A stretch of DNA of 64,000 bases from Saprospiraceae bacterium (GTDB lineage: Bacteria; Bacteroidota; Bacteroidia; Chitinophagales; Saprospiraceae), in NCBI GenBank assembly GCA_020627535.1, contig JAHDGU010000017.1:1-64000 (forward strand), given 5' to 3'. The notes under the pieces are model-generated. The model made no database searches. It had not been told where the DNA came from and saw only the letters and a list, made by a program, of their open reading frames with translations. The position numbers and the translations under genes are program-made. Positions 41,659-49,751 of the stretch are shown here, one piece after another. Every line of letters begins with the position of its first letter. The first letter of the stretch is position 1.

Positions 41659-43296
41659 ATGTCCAATAAAGAAATCGCAGGCCTCTTCAAAGAGCTGGCT
41701 GCGCTCATGGAATATCACGGAGAGAATGCATTCAAGATAAGATCCTATCAGACTGCTTACAACAATTTTCGGCGCATTGAGGCACCGCTGATTGATATGG
41801 ATGCCGAGGCGCTTTCTCAGCTACCTGGAGTCGGTCAAGCAATAGCAAGCAAGTTGCTAGATATCCAGGCCACTGGCAGTTTTGCAACCTTAGAGCGCTT
41901 TCGCGCAAATACTCCACAGGGCATACAAGAGCTCTTAAAAATCAGAGGTATCGGCCCCAAAAAGCTGAAAGTCCTCATCGAATCGCTAGAGATATCGTCT
42001 CCAGGTGAATTGCTCTATGCCTGCCAAGAAAACCGACTTGTAGGCCTCAAGGGCTTTGGCGTCAAGACTCAAGCTAGCATCAGTGAGGCCTTGAGCTATC
42101 ATCAAGAGTCACGTGGCAAGCTACTCTATCGTGATGCACACCACATAGGCGTCCAATTTGAAGAGATTTGCGCCGCACTTAGACCTCATGTAGAGCTTGT
42201 AAGAGTCGGAGACATGGGCACAAAAGAGCAGATCGTAGAAAAGATACAGTATGCATGCGCCTCCGATCTACAGATCTCCCAAAACGATAGACTTGAAATC
42301 CTAGAAGAGGATGAAGATGTCTTGCTAGTGAGACTGGATGATATCCATGAGATTGAGATTATTCTGCTCCCGCCTGACGAATTTGTGAAAGAGGCATTCA
42401 AGCTGAGAGGAGACTCCGATCTGACAGAGGCGATTCTTGACTTGGTCACAGAAGATGATGTCGCGTCGGAAGAAGATCTTTTTGACCTGGCCAACATCAG
42501 CTTCATACCAGCAGAATGCAGACAACATGATTTGGCAGAAGCCTATCACGACATCGAGGAGCTGGTAGAGAGCGATGATATCCAAGGTATCGTGCACAAT
42601 CACAGTACCTGGAGCGATGGCTCGAGCTCCATCGCCGCCATGGCAGAAAGATGTATGAGCTTGGGCTACAGCTACTTTGGGATCAGCGACCATAGTCAAA
42701 GCGCTTTCTATGCCAATGGTCTCAAGCCAGACCGTGTCGTCGCACAGTGGGACGAGATCGATGCGCTCAATGAAGAGTTGGCTACCAAGGGATTTCGCGT
42801 CTTGAAGGGAATAGAATCTGACATCCTCAGTGATGGTCGACTTGACTATGAAGACGATATACTCGCTGGATTTGACTTCGTCGTAGCAAGTGTACACTCT
42901 CAACTCAAGATGGACGAGGCCAAAGCGACGAGCAGACTGATCAAGGCCATCGAAAACCCCTACACGAGCATACTCGGACACATGACTGGACGTCTCCTCC
43001 TCTCTCGGAAGGGCTATCCAGTAGATCATGCCAAAGTGATCGATGCTTGCGCTGCCAATGGTGTACACATCGAGCTCAATGCCAATCCACTCCGCCTTGA
43101 TATGGACTGGACGTGGATTCCATATGCCCTCGAAAAATCTGTTAAGATTTCGATCAATCCAGACGCCCATAGCCTCGCCGGAATATCGGATGTCGACTAC
43201 GGGCTCATCGCCGCTCGTAAAGGCCTACTGACAAGAGATGCTTGCCTCAATGCGCTATCCTGCGACGAATTTGTAAAACAATGCACTAGATATTAG
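41659..43296 (+). CDS. PolX-like protein: helix-hairpin-helix, dead polymerase domain, intact PHP domain
   Basis: A 545-residue protein with family X polymerase/PHP layout. Residues 1-150 hold the PolX 8-kDa-like domain and helix-hairpin-helix motifs (LPGVGQAIASKLLDIQ, IRGIGPKKLKVLI, LKGFGVKTQASI). Around 180-203 lies the expected catalytic strand: VRVGDMGTKEQIVEKIQYACASD matches the usual GS-x-RR-x7-D-x-D spacing, but the DxD is K195-I-Q197 and the Gly-Ser-Arg-Arg is Gly-Asp-Met-Gly, so nucleotidyl transfer should be lost. The C-terminal PHP domain keeps its metal ligands (HNHSTWSDG, ISDHS, ASVHSQ, GHMTGRL, NPDAHS). It is likely a 3'-5' exonuclease or phosphoesterase in repair. A palindrome copy lies at 41895-41909. 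Confidence 0.85.
   Translation: MSNKEIAGLFKELAALMEYHGENAFKIRSYQTAYNNFRRIEAPLIDMDAEALSQLPGVGQAIASKLLDIQATGSFATLERFRANTPQGIQELLKIRGIGPKKLKVLIESLEISSPGELLYACQENRLVGLKGFGVKTQASISEALSYHQESRGKLLYRDAHHIGVQFEEICAALRPHVELVRVGDMGTKEQIVEKIQYACASDLQISQNDRLEILEEDEDVLLVRLDDIHEIEIILLPPDEFVKEAFKLRGDSDLTEAILDLVTEDDVASEEDLFDLANISFIPAECRQHDLAEAYHDIEELVESDDIQGIVHNHSTWSDGSSSIAAMAERCMSLGYSYFGISDHSQSAFYANGLKPDRVVAQWDEIDALNEELATKGFRVLKGIESDILSDGRLDYEDDILAGFDFVVASVHSQLKMDEAKATSRLIKAIENPYTSILGHMTGRLLLSRKGYPVDHAKVIDACAANGVHIELNANPLRLDMDWTWIPYALEKSVKISINPDAHSLAGISDVDYGLIAARKGLLTRDACLNALSCDEFVKQCTRY
41895..41909 (-). repeat. GNRA-type palindrome copy 7 (TTTGCGCGAAAGCGC)
   Basis: The minus strand reads TTT then GCGC-GAAA-GCGC, inside the PolX-like gene. 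The GAAA strand is the template strand. Confidence 0.8.
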
Positions 43297-43322
43297 TCTT
43301 TATTAACATTAGTTGCCGCATC

Positions 43323-43357
43323 TTGACTGTATCAATGTGGCTACTGGGCTATATTTG
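43323..43357 (+). promoter_or_regulatory. Candidate promoter of the DUF1573 gene
   Basis: The -7 box TATATTTG (43350-43357) matches TAnnTTTG exactly. The nearest TTG is at 43323-43325 with a 24-nt spacer, longer than the 19 nt seen at tRNA-Leu. The gene begins 36 bp downstream of the box. Confidence 0.5.
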
Positions 43358-43393
43358 TATTATCATAATTTCTAAAAGAAAAGTATACAGACC

Positions 43394-43918
43394 ATGAAAT
43401 TGAATTGGATTTTTAGTCTTGCTGTAGCTTGTGTATTTGCTCTTAGTTCTTGTAGCAAAGATGCTGGAGACAGCAGTGCGAGCACGAATGGTGCAGCACA
43501 AGTCACACCAACGACGACTCAGCCTGCGGCCAATACTCCGGCTGCTAAGCCTGCGGCTCCCGCAGTTCCTGCAGGACCGACAACTGTCATGACATTTGAC
43601 GAGTACGAATTTGACTTCGGCGAGATCGACGAAGGAGAGAAAGTATCTCATGTCTACAGTTTCAAAAACACCGGGAAAGAACCTCTGATCATCAGCAATG
43701 CTAAAGGTACTTGCGGATGTACTGTGCCTGTATGGCCAAAAGAGCCTATCGCAGCAGGTGAATCTGGTGAGATCCACGTAGAGTTTAACTCAAAAGGTAA
43801 GTCTGGTAACCAGACGAAGCGTGTGATCATTACAGCTAACACCAATCCTACTACGACCAACCTGACAATCAAAGGAAAGGTCAATAAGCAAGCACAACCA
43901 GCAGCTAGCAACGGCTAA
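43394..43918 (+). CDS. DUF1573-domain lipoprotein
   Basis: A 174-residue envelope lipoprotein. The signal ends ALSSC (lipobox). A Ser/Thr/Ala/Pro-rich linker (about residues 25-65) leads to a DUF1573 immunoglobulin-like domain: MTFDEYEFDFGEIDEGEKVSH, FKNTGKEPLIISNAKGTCGCTVPVWPKEPIAAGESGEI, and QTKRVIITANTNP. The CGC motif is typical of the family. Function is unknown, but these proteins are abundant in Bacteroidota envelopes. It has its own candidate promoter and is followed by a terminator shared with the convergent rdgB. Confidence 0.92.
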   Translation: MKLNWIFSLAVACVFALSSCSKDAGDSSASTNGAAQVTPTTTQPAANTPAAKPAAPAVPAGPTTVMTFDEYEFDFGEIDEGEKVSHVYSFKNTGKEPLIISNAKGTCGCTVPVWPKEPIAAGESGEIHVEFNSKGKSGNQTKRVIITANTNPTTTNLTIKGKVNKQAQPAASNG

Positions 43919-43946
43919 TCATAGCAAAAATCTAATCGAATAAGAA

Positions 43947-43983
43947 AAAAGGCTGACTCTTCGCGGAGTTAGCCTTTTCTTTT
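43947..43983. terminator. Bidirectional intrinsic terminator
   Basis: Stem AAAAGGCTGACTC / GGAGTTAGCCTTTT (one G-T pair) with a short TTCGC loop, a T-rich tail on the plus strand (TTTTCTTTT) and an A-rich flank giving T's on the minus strand. It lies between the convergent DUF1573 and rdgB genes and can serve both. Confidence 0.88.
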
Positions 43984-44008
43984 GATTCATAATTGCTCCT
44001 AGCACGTA

Positions 44009-44623
44009 TCAAACCCTAGAGCGCGATCGTAAGAAATCACGCAAGAGTGCCATGGCTCTAGACCTGTGAGATATGCGATTCTTTATCTCTGGAGACAATA
44101 TCGCGAAGCTATCACGGAAACCCTCTGGCATGAAAATCGGATCATATCCAAATCCTCCGTCTCCACTTCGCTCTTGCAATAGTGTTCCGTGACAGTTGCC
44201 TTCAAAATACTGTGGACCGCTTTGATCCAGGATGCAAATGCAGGAATGGAAGTAGCAGCGTCGATCAGAGATCAGATCCATTTCTTCTAGTAGCTTGTCC
44301 ATATTGCTATTGGCATCGCCATGGACACCTGCATACCTAGCACTATAGATGCCAGGACGCCCCTCGAGAGCAGAAACCACCAGACCGCTATCTTCTGACA
44401 GACTCGTATGCCCCGTGTAGTCATATAGTGCTTGGGCTTTGATGAGGGCATTTTCCCGGAAGCTCGATCCTGTTTCTTCAATCTCTCCGATCTGTGGATA
44501 ATCCTTCAATCCTTTTAGGCGAAAGCCTGACCAAGAAGCTCCATCAGCCGTGACTGATGAGATGATACCTTCGAGCTCTTCTAGCTTGTGTGCATTGCCC
44601 GTCGCAAATGCCAAGATCCTCAT
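44009..44623 (-). CDS. rdgB: Non-canonical purine NTP pyrophosphatase (RdgB/HAM1)
   Basis: 204 residues from the ATG at 44623 (a longer frame to 44737 only translates the upstream gene). The cytoplasmic enzyme removes dITP, ITP and XTP from the nucleotide pool. Signatures are the N-terminal FATGNAHKLEEL, SFRENALIKAQ, SEDSGLVVSALEGRPGIYSARYAG, the catalytic GDGGFGYDPIFMP near residue 145, and the C-terminal ISHRSRAM. The start shares 4 bp with the preceding gene's stop (ATGA). A palindrome copy lies at 44513-44528. Confidence 0.95.
   Translation of the reverse strand: MRILAFATGNAHKLEELEGIISSVTADGASWSGFRLKGLKDYPQIGEIEETGSSFRENALIKAQALYDYTGHTSLSEDSGLVVSALEGRPGIYSARYAGVHGDANSNMDKLLEEMDLISDRRCYFHSCICILDQSGPQYFEGNCHGTLLQERSGDGGFGYDPIFMPEGFRDSFAILSPEIKNRISHRSRAMALLRDFLRSRSRV
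44513..44528 (+). repeat. GNRA-type palindrome copy 8 (TTTTAGGCGAAAGCCT)
   Basis: AGGC-GAAA-GCCT preceded by TTTT, inside rdgB. The GAAA strand is the template strand. Confidence 0.8.
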
Positions 44624-45066
44624 GATGCAAACATGATTTGTAGCTCTCTCCAAAGTGCCTTCTTGTATCCTTGATCTGCTTGCGTATCTGCTAAACTCTG
44701 GGCCAACAAGATTTGCTTGTGACCAAGGTGCATGCAACGATGTAGGACAGACCGGATCTGAAGTCCTAGAGCAGCTGGCTCAAGACCGAATATGACGATG
44801 TTCTGCTCAATATCCTGCGGGAGCTCATTCCAGAGAGAAAATACTTGATCACTGGCTATCCTCACAAGTACGTAGTCGTCTTCTTGCAGACCTACAGCAG
44901 ACATAATCTTGGCCAAAAAGTCTAAATTTGCAGTCTCAGAGGAGGCATCTAGAACACAGACTATCACAGACTTGTTGTAATCACTAGATCCAGAAGTCGG
45001 AAGAGTTCTGCTTGGTATGTTATATAAGGTATCCATAAGTACTTGATGACTTATTCTCTGGCCCAA
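44620..45066 (-). CDS. Conserved-looking small protein, unknown function
   Basis: A 148-residue cytoplasmic protein with no signal peptide. The pattern of short strands and helices (SVIVCVLDASS, LDFLAKIMSAVGLQEDDYVLVRI, NIVIFGLEPAALGL, KQILLAQSLADTQ) ends with KKALWRELQIMF, a Lys...Leu-Trp...Leu closing motif reminiscent of small Rossmann-like proteins such as the HolD psi subunit. That comparison is impressionistic. It overlaps rdgB by 4 bp, so the two are translationally coupled. It is divergent from ilvE. Confidence 0.6.
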   Translation of the reverse strand: MGQRISHQVLMDTLYNIPSRTLPTSGSSDYNKSVIVCVLDASSETANLDFLAKIMSAVGLQEDDYVLVRIASDQVFSLWNELPQDIEQNIVIFGLEPAALGLQIRSVLHRCMHLGHKQILLAQSLADTQADQGYKKALWRELQIMFAS

Positions 45067-45090
45067 CGAATCAGATAAATCACCTTCGCT

Positions 45091-46161
45091 ATGTCAAAAA
45101 TAACGATCACAAAGACCACGAGCTCTAATCTAGCACATGTGGATTTTGACAATTTGCCATTTGGGCAAGTATTCGCAGACCACATGTTTGTCGCTGACTA
45201 TGATGGTCAGCAATGGACCAATATGGAGATCAAGCCCTTTGGTCGTTTGACGATGCATCCTTCGATGTTGGCTCTACACTATGGTCAGAGCATATTTGAA
45301 GGTATGAAGGCATTTGCCTTGGAAGATAAAACACCTGTACTCTATAGACCTGAACGGCATGCGGCTCGGCTCAACGCCTCTGCCACTCGCCTGTGCATGC
45401 CGGAGTTTCCAGAGGAGACCTTCGTGGAAGTTCTGGAAATGCTTCTGCGCTTGGACCATCAGTGGATTCCATCTGAGCCTGGTAGCGCTCTGTATATCAG
45501 ACCATTTATGTTTGCGACTGATGAGACGATCGGCGTGCGACCAAGCGAGAAGTATCGCCTCATCATCTTTACCCAGCCGACTGGCCCCTACTATGCAAAG
45601 CCAGTTAAGTTACTAGCTGAGCACAACTACATCAGAGCCGCCAATGGTGGGACCGGTGAAGCAAAAGCAGCTGGCAATTATGCTGGAAGCCTACTTCCCG
45701 CCAAGATCGCAAAGGCTAAGGGCTACGATCAAGTTCTCTGGCTGGATGCTACTGACTTTGAGTATATCCAAGAGGTAGGCACGATGAACATCTTCTTTGT
45801 CATTGGTGACAAGGTCATTACACCAGCGACTGACGGGTCGATCCTCAGAGGCATTACAAGAGACAGCTTCTTGACACTACTCACTGATGCCGGCTACACC
45901 GTAGAGCAACGCCCACTCGGTATATCAGAAGTAGAAGATGCCTATGATCGAGGTGAACTCAAAGAAGTCTTTGGAGCTGGGACAGCAGCTGTCGTTGCCA
46001 AGGTCTGCGAGATCAAAAACAAAGACAAGGTGATGAAACTCAGTGTGGAAGACTACAAAGTAGCACCTTGGCTCTATGATCAGATCAATGGTATCCGCAA
46101 TGGTAGCATCTCTGATAAGCACGGCTGGCTGCACCCAGTAGCCCTACCCGTCAGTGTGTAA
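45091..46161 (+). CDS. ilvE: Branched-chain amino acid aminotransferase
   Basis: A 356-residue cytoplasmic PLP class IV aminotransferase for the last step of leucine, isoleucine and valine synthesis (or the first of their breakdown). Visible signatures are ALHYGQSIFEGMKAF, GTGEAKAAGNYAGSLLPAKIAKAKGYDQVLWLDA with the PLP Lys, VGTMNIFFVIGDKVITP, and GSILRGITRDS. The length is that of the eukaryote-like BCAT group common in this phylum. It is convergent with the DUF3467 gene (about 11 bp). Confidence 0.95.
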   Translation: MSKITITKTTSSNLAHVDFDNLPFGQVFADHMFVADYDGQQWTNMEIKPFGRLTMHPSMLALHYGQSIFEGMKAFALEDKTPVLYRPERHAARLNASATRLCMPEFPEETFVEVLEMLLRLDHQWIPSEPGSALYIRPFMFATDETIGVRPSEKYRLIIFTQPTGPYYAKPVKLLAEHNYIRAANGGTGEAKAAGNYAGSLLPAKIAKAKGYDQVLWLDATDFEYIQEVGTMNIFFVIGDKVITPATDGSILRGITRDSFLTLLTDAGYTVEQRPLGISEVEDAYDRGELKEVFGAGTAAVVAKVCEIKNKDKVMKLSVEDYKVAPWLYDQINGIRNGSISDKHGWLHPVALPVSV

Positions 46162-46172
46162 GCGAAAAAAAA

Positions 46173-46490
46173 TTAAGCCTGTGCCTTCGGCGTATTGAAA
46201 TTCATTGTTGGTAAGCCTTGGTCACTGGGACCAGTGATCTTACCATACTGCGCTTCAAACTTGACGACATTGTCATTGAGAGCCTTCAAGAGTCTTTTGG
46301 CATGGATTGGTGTCAGGACAATGCGAGACTTGACCTTTGCCTTAGGCACATTGGGCATCATACGGATGAAGTCAACGACAAACTCAGAATGACTGTGAGA
46401 GATGATCGCCAGATTGGAGTAAGTGCCTTCTGCGAGCTCCTCGGGTAATTCTATATTCACTTGATTCTTGGGCTTCTTTTCCTCGGCCAT
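46173..46490 (-). CDS. DUF3467 protein
   Basis: A 105-residue cytoplasmic protein of a family widespread in Bacteroidota. The diagnostic run is QVNIELPEELAEGTYSNLAIISHSHSEFVVDFIRMMP, then KVKSRIVLTPIHAKRLLKALNDNVVKFE. The function is unknown; the fold is probably a small beta-rich domain. It is divergent from the methyltransferase gene at 46532. Confidence 0.93.
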   Translation of the reverse strand: MAEEKKPKNQVNIELPEELAEGTYSNLAIISHSHSEFVVDFIRMMPNVPKAKVKSRIVLTPIHAKRLLKALNDNVVKFEAQYGKITGPSDQGLPTMNFNTPKAQA

Positions 46491-46531
46491 CTCGATGTGT
46501 TTTTTACTTTACAGAATAAAGATAACAGACT

Positions 46532-47341
46532 ATGAGCTGGAAAGATCACGACCAAGCATTTGAAGCCAATCGCCGACTATGGGATCGTCGCACATCTGTA
46601 CATCTCAAAAGCGAGTTTTACGACAATGAGAACTTCGTCAAGCACCAAAACTCCTTGATGCCTATCGAACTGGCCTCACTACCATCACTCAAAGGCAAAA
46701 GAGTCCTTCACTTGCAGTGTCATTTTGGACAGGATAGCATATCACTGTCACGCCTAGGTGCTGAGGTGGTCGGTGTCGACTTGTCACCTGCAGGCATCGA
46801 GGCAGCAGTGGAGCTCAATCAGCGCTGTGGTACTGATGTCAAATTTGTATGCTGCAATGTCTACGATATAGCGTCTCAAGATCTAGGAAACTTCGACCTC
46901 GTTTTCACATCTTATGGTACAATCTGCTGGTTGCCTGACCTTGTCGAGTGGGCTCGACTCATCAAACTACACCTCAAAGCCGGAGGGATGTTTCACATCG
47001 TAGATTTTCACCCCATACTCTACATGATCGAATGGCAAGACAAGGAGTGGAAGTATCCGTATTTCAGTCATGACATTCCCTATGAAGATCTCGATGAGAC
47101 GAGTTATACTGAAAACAAGGAGAAAATTGCTTTGCCTTCCTACTTCTGGCAGCATCCGACCTCAGAGGTCATCACATCCTTGCTCGGAGAAGGTATGCAG
47201 CTAACCAAGTTTGCCGAGTACGACTGGGCACCGTACAATTGCTTTCCGCTGATGGAGAAGCTGGGAGAAAAACGGTATCAATATGTATATCCCCATCAAC
47301 CTGTTCCTCATACATTTGAAATTCAGTGTGTTACACTTTAG
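46532..47341 (+). CDS. Class I SAM-dependent methyltransferase
   Basis: A 269-residue cytoplasmic protein. The N-terminal WKDHDQAFEANRRLWDRRT leads to motif I KRVLHLQCHFGQDSISLSRLGAEVVGVDLSP, in which HLQCHFGQ replaces the usual DxGxG, as in a known subgroup of methyltransferases. A later AGGMFHIVDFHPILYM and WAPYNCFPLMEKLGEKRY are typical of the same subgroup. The substrate is unknown. Confidence 0.88.
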   Translation: MSWKDHDQAFEANRRLWDRRTSVHLKSEFYDNENFVKHQNSLMPIELASLPSLKGKRVLHLQCHFGQDSISLSRLGAEVVGVDLSPAGIEAAVELNQRCGTDVKFVCCNVYDIASQDLGNFDLVFTSYGTICWLPDLVEWARLIKLHLKAGGMFHIVDFHPILYMIEWQDKEWKYPYFSHDIPYEDLDETSYTENKEKIALPSYFWQHPTSEVITSLLGEGMQLTKFAEYDWAPYNCFPLMEKLGEKRYQYVYPHQPVPHTFEIQCVTL

Positions 47342-47373
47342 TATATTTTTTAATGTGTTAAGTTAAAAGTTTC

Positions 47374-47381
47374 TATCTTTG
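47374..47381 (+). promoter_or_regulatory. Candidate -7 box (TATCTTTG)
   Basis: An exact match to TAnnTTTG, 45 bp upstream of the small membrane protein at 47426. No TTG at the expected distance was found, so the -33 half is weak. Confidence 0.45.
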
Positions 47382-47425
47382 ATCTCAAAGCAGCCTGAAA
47401 TAGACGAAACGTAACAAAATCGCCT

Positions 47426-47599
47426 ATGCCAACAGCAATTACTCCCAGACAGAAACAAGCACAAAAAATTCCAGTATCTCGTGACCTCGTATTGATCCTT
47501 CTGATCGGCATCATAGGGCTGATCGGATTTGGTCACACACTCAAGAGTGAGATCTTCGCACCGCAACAAGCTCTTCAGATACACGTTTACGACAGGTAG
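47426..47599 (+). CDS. Small single-span membrane protein (57 residues)
   Basis: A plus-strand frame from ATG at 47426 to TAG at 47597-47599. A basic N-terminus (TPRQKQAQKIPVSRD) is followed by one hydrophobic helix (LVLILLIGIIGLIGFG) and a polar tail ending QIHVYDR. This is a plausible small membrane protein, positive-inside, and it has its own candidate -7 box. It is followed after 53 bp by a PspC gene on the same strand. A minus-strand frame over the same bases (47363-47584) lacks coding character. Confidence 0.65.
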   Translation: MPTAITPRQKQAQKIPVSRDLVLILLIGIIGLIGFGHTLKSEIFAPQQALQIHVYDR

Positions 47600-47652
47600 T
47601 GCGACAGGAGAGTCGCCCTCTTAGTATAATTGGGTTATATTTAAGATCGTAG

Positions 47653-47868
47653 ATGAATCACATCAAGGATAATGTTGAGCGTCACGCTTTTGGCGTATGT
47701 AGTTACCTCGGGCGCAAGATGGGCTTGCAGTCCAGCAAGGTGCGCATGTACTTCATTTACACAAGTTTTTTGACTCTTGGCTCTCCGATTATCATCTATC
47801 TTGTCATCGCATTTTGGATGAATATCAAGAACTACTTCAAGCGAGACAAGGCTTGGATTCTTGATTGA
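47653..47868 (+). CDS. PspC-domain small membrane protein
   Basis: A 71-residue protein. The PspC layout is HAFGVCSYLGRKMGLQSSKVRMYFIYTSFLTLGSPIIIYLVIAFWMNI: a short amphipathic start, VR-(M/L)-(Y/F)F, then a transmembrane helix, with a basic tail (KNYFKRDKAW). PspC proteins participate in envelope stress responses. No pspA or pspB is in the window. Confidence 0.85.
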   Translation: MNHIKDNVERHAFGVCSYLGRKMGLQSSKVRMYFIYTSFLTLGSPIIIYLVIAFWMNIKNYFKRDKAWILD

Positions 47869-47924
47869 AATGCCAAAGAGAGTTACCACCTCATTTTATT
47901 GATCATTGACACAGCCTCATCAGC

Positions 47925-49130
47925 ATGAAGGAAGCATACATCATTGACGGAACACGGACAGCCTTTGGGCGATTTCGAGGGACACTATCTTCCATACGGA
48001 CGGATGATCTCCTGGCACATGTGATAGAGAGTCTTACGGCAAAATGCACCATCCCGCTAGATGCTTATGATGATGTCATCATCGGCTGTGCTAATCAGGC
48101 AGGTGAGGATAATCGCAATGTAGCTCGCATGGCTCTACTTCTCGCTGGTCTGCCCTGGTCAGTGCCTGGTGAGACCATCAATCGTCTTTGTTCGTCTGGT
48201 ATGTCCTCCATCGTACAAGCCAATCGTGCCATCAAGGCAGGTGATGGGGACGTATTCATCTCCGGAGGAGTGGAACATATGACGCGTGGCCCGCTTGCCA
48301 TGAGTAAATCCCAAAGAGCCTGGGGCGGTGACAACAAGATCTACGACACCAGTTTTGGCTGGAGATTTATCAATCCTCGCATGGAAAAGATGTATGGCAC
48401 TGAAGCCATGGGACGCACAGCTGAAAATCTTGTTGAGAAATATGACATCTCCCGTGAGGATCAGGATCTCTTTGCCTATCGCTCGCAAATGAAAGCGAGT
48501 GCAGCACAAAAGAATGGTCGCCTCTCCGAGGAGATCACTGCTGTGTCGATCCCAAGACGGAAACAGGATCCGCTCATCTTCGGCCAAGACGAATTTATCA
48601 GACATGATACAAGTCTAGAAGCACTGGCTGGACTGAAAGCGGTCTTCAAGGAAAATGGCAGTGTCACAGCCGGCAATGCAAGCGGGCTCAATGACGGCGC
48701 TGCAGCGGTGATCGTCGCATCTGAGACTGCCATCAAAGAGCACGATCTCAAACCAATAGCTCGTATCGTCAGCAGTGCTGTCGTCGGAGTGGAACCCAGA
48801 ATCATGGGAATTGGCCCCGTCAAGGCCAGTCAAAAAGCTCTCGAAAAAGCTGGGCTCACGCTAGCTGATATCGACTTCATAGAACTGAATGAAGCATTTG
48901 CCTCCCAAAGTCTGGCCTGTATACGAGAACTCGGACTAGAAGATGATGACCCAAGGATCAATCCAAATGGTGGCGCGATCGCCATCGGTCATCCACTCGG
49001 TGTATCGGGTACCCGCATCAGCTATTCGCTTGCCCTTCAGCTCAAAAATACTGGCAAGAGATATGGTCTCGCTACCATGTGTATCGGGGTAGGTCAAGGC
49101 TACGCCATGATCATAGAGAATGTGAGCTAA
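47925..49130 (+). CDS. Acetyl-CoA C-acyltransferase (thiolase)
   Basis: A 401-residue degradative-type thiolase, catalysing thiolytic cleavage of 3-oxoacyl-CoA to acetyl-CoA and a shortened acyl-CoA. The nucleophile is Cys89 in [12 protein letters not shown]. The catalytic His is in [15 protein letters not shown], and the second Cys in [24 protein letters not shown] and [12 protein letters not shown] are also typical. The 3-oxoadipyl-CoA type (PcaF) and the general fatty-acid type cannot be separated by eye. The stop codon TAA (49128-49130) is also the direct repeat flanking a MITE-like insertion. Confidence 0.93.
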   Translation: MKEAYIIDGTRTAFGRFRGTLSSIRTDDLLAHVIESLTAKCTIPLDAYDDVIIGCANQAGEDNRNVARMALLLAGLPWSVPGETINRLCSSGMSSIVQANRAIKAGDGDVFISGGVEHMTRGPLAMSKSQRAWGGDNKIYDTSFGWRFINPRMEKMYGTEAMGRTAENLVEKYDISREDQDLFAYRSQMKASAAQKNGRLSEEITAVSIPRRKQDPLIFGQDEFIRHDTSLEALAGLKAVFKENGSVTAGNASGLNDGAAAVIVASETAIKEHDLKPIARIVSSAVVGVEPRIMGIGPVKASQKALEKAGLTLADIDFIELNEAFASQSLACIRELGLEDDDPRINPNGGAIAIGHPLGVSGTRISYSLALQLKNTGKRYGLATMCIGVGQGYAMIIENVS

Positions 49131-49435
49131 GCCCAATTCGTGCATTAGGAATTTTTTGAGGACATAGTTCATGAGACAAGCGATACATTGTCTATCAATA
49201 GCACAACTTGGCAAACGCTTTCTTTCCGAAACTTTTTCTTACGGCTGATCTCTTCGTTTTCATTCGGAGAATTGGAGAGATGAGTTGCTCTTTTCGAGTC
49301 TTCGCGTAGAGCGAATTTACGCTTCATAATCAAGCACTTATCCTCCTCGCCATAGCTTGCTATGCCTTGTCGGAGAAGCACTTGATTCTTTTGCATAAAT
49401 CCCCTCTCCATCGAAGCCTAATGCACGCAATGGGC
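49131..49435. mobile_element. MITE-like element, copy 1 (305 bp)
   Basis: Left terminal inverted repeat GCCCAATTCGTGCATTAGG (49131-49149) and right CCTAATGCACGCAATGGGC (49417-49435). The outer GCCCA and the inner CGTGCATTAGG are perfectly inverted; the bases between them are not. TAA flanks it on both sides (49128-49130 and 49436-49438), consistent with a 3-bp target duplication. The left TAA is the stop codon of the thiolase. No transposase is encoded; the interior has only a minus-strand frame of about 80 codons without recognisable function. Confidence 0.75.
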
Positions 49436-49438
49436 TAA

Positions 49439-49742
49439 GCCCAATTCGTGCATTAGGAATTTTTTGAGGACATAGTTCATGAGACAAGCGATACATTGTC
49501 TATCAATAGCACAACTTGGCAAACGCTTTCTTTCCGAAACTTTTTCTTACGGCTGATCTCTTCGTTTTCATTCGGAGAATCGGAGAGATGAGTTGCCATT
49601 TTCGAGTCTTCGCGTAGAGCGGAATCTGCTTCATAATCAAGTACTTATCTTCCTCGCCATAGCTTGCTATGCCTCGTTGGAGAAGCACCTGATTCTATCG
49701 CATAAATCCACTATCCATCGAAGCCTAATTCACCAATCGGGT
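49439..49742. mobile_element. MITE-like element, copy 2 (304 bp)
   Basis: The same unit as copy 1, about 90% identical by eye over its interior, with an identical left repeat (49439-49457) and a decayed right repeat CCTAATTCACCAATCGGGT (49724-49742). It is bounded by TAA at 49436-49438 and 49743-49745. The two copies share the central TAA, giving a period of 308 bp. Confidence 0.75.
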
Positions 49743-49751
49743 TAAACCCAC

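Noticed and set aside
47363-47584. 73-codon minus-strand frame
   Set aside because: It is antisense to the convincing 57-residue membrane protein and overlaps its -7 box.
49169-49688. Minus-strand frames of 80 and 61 codons inside the tandem 308-bp repeats
   Set aside because: They diverge by frameshift between the two copies and belong to the repeated element, so they are unlikely to be genes.
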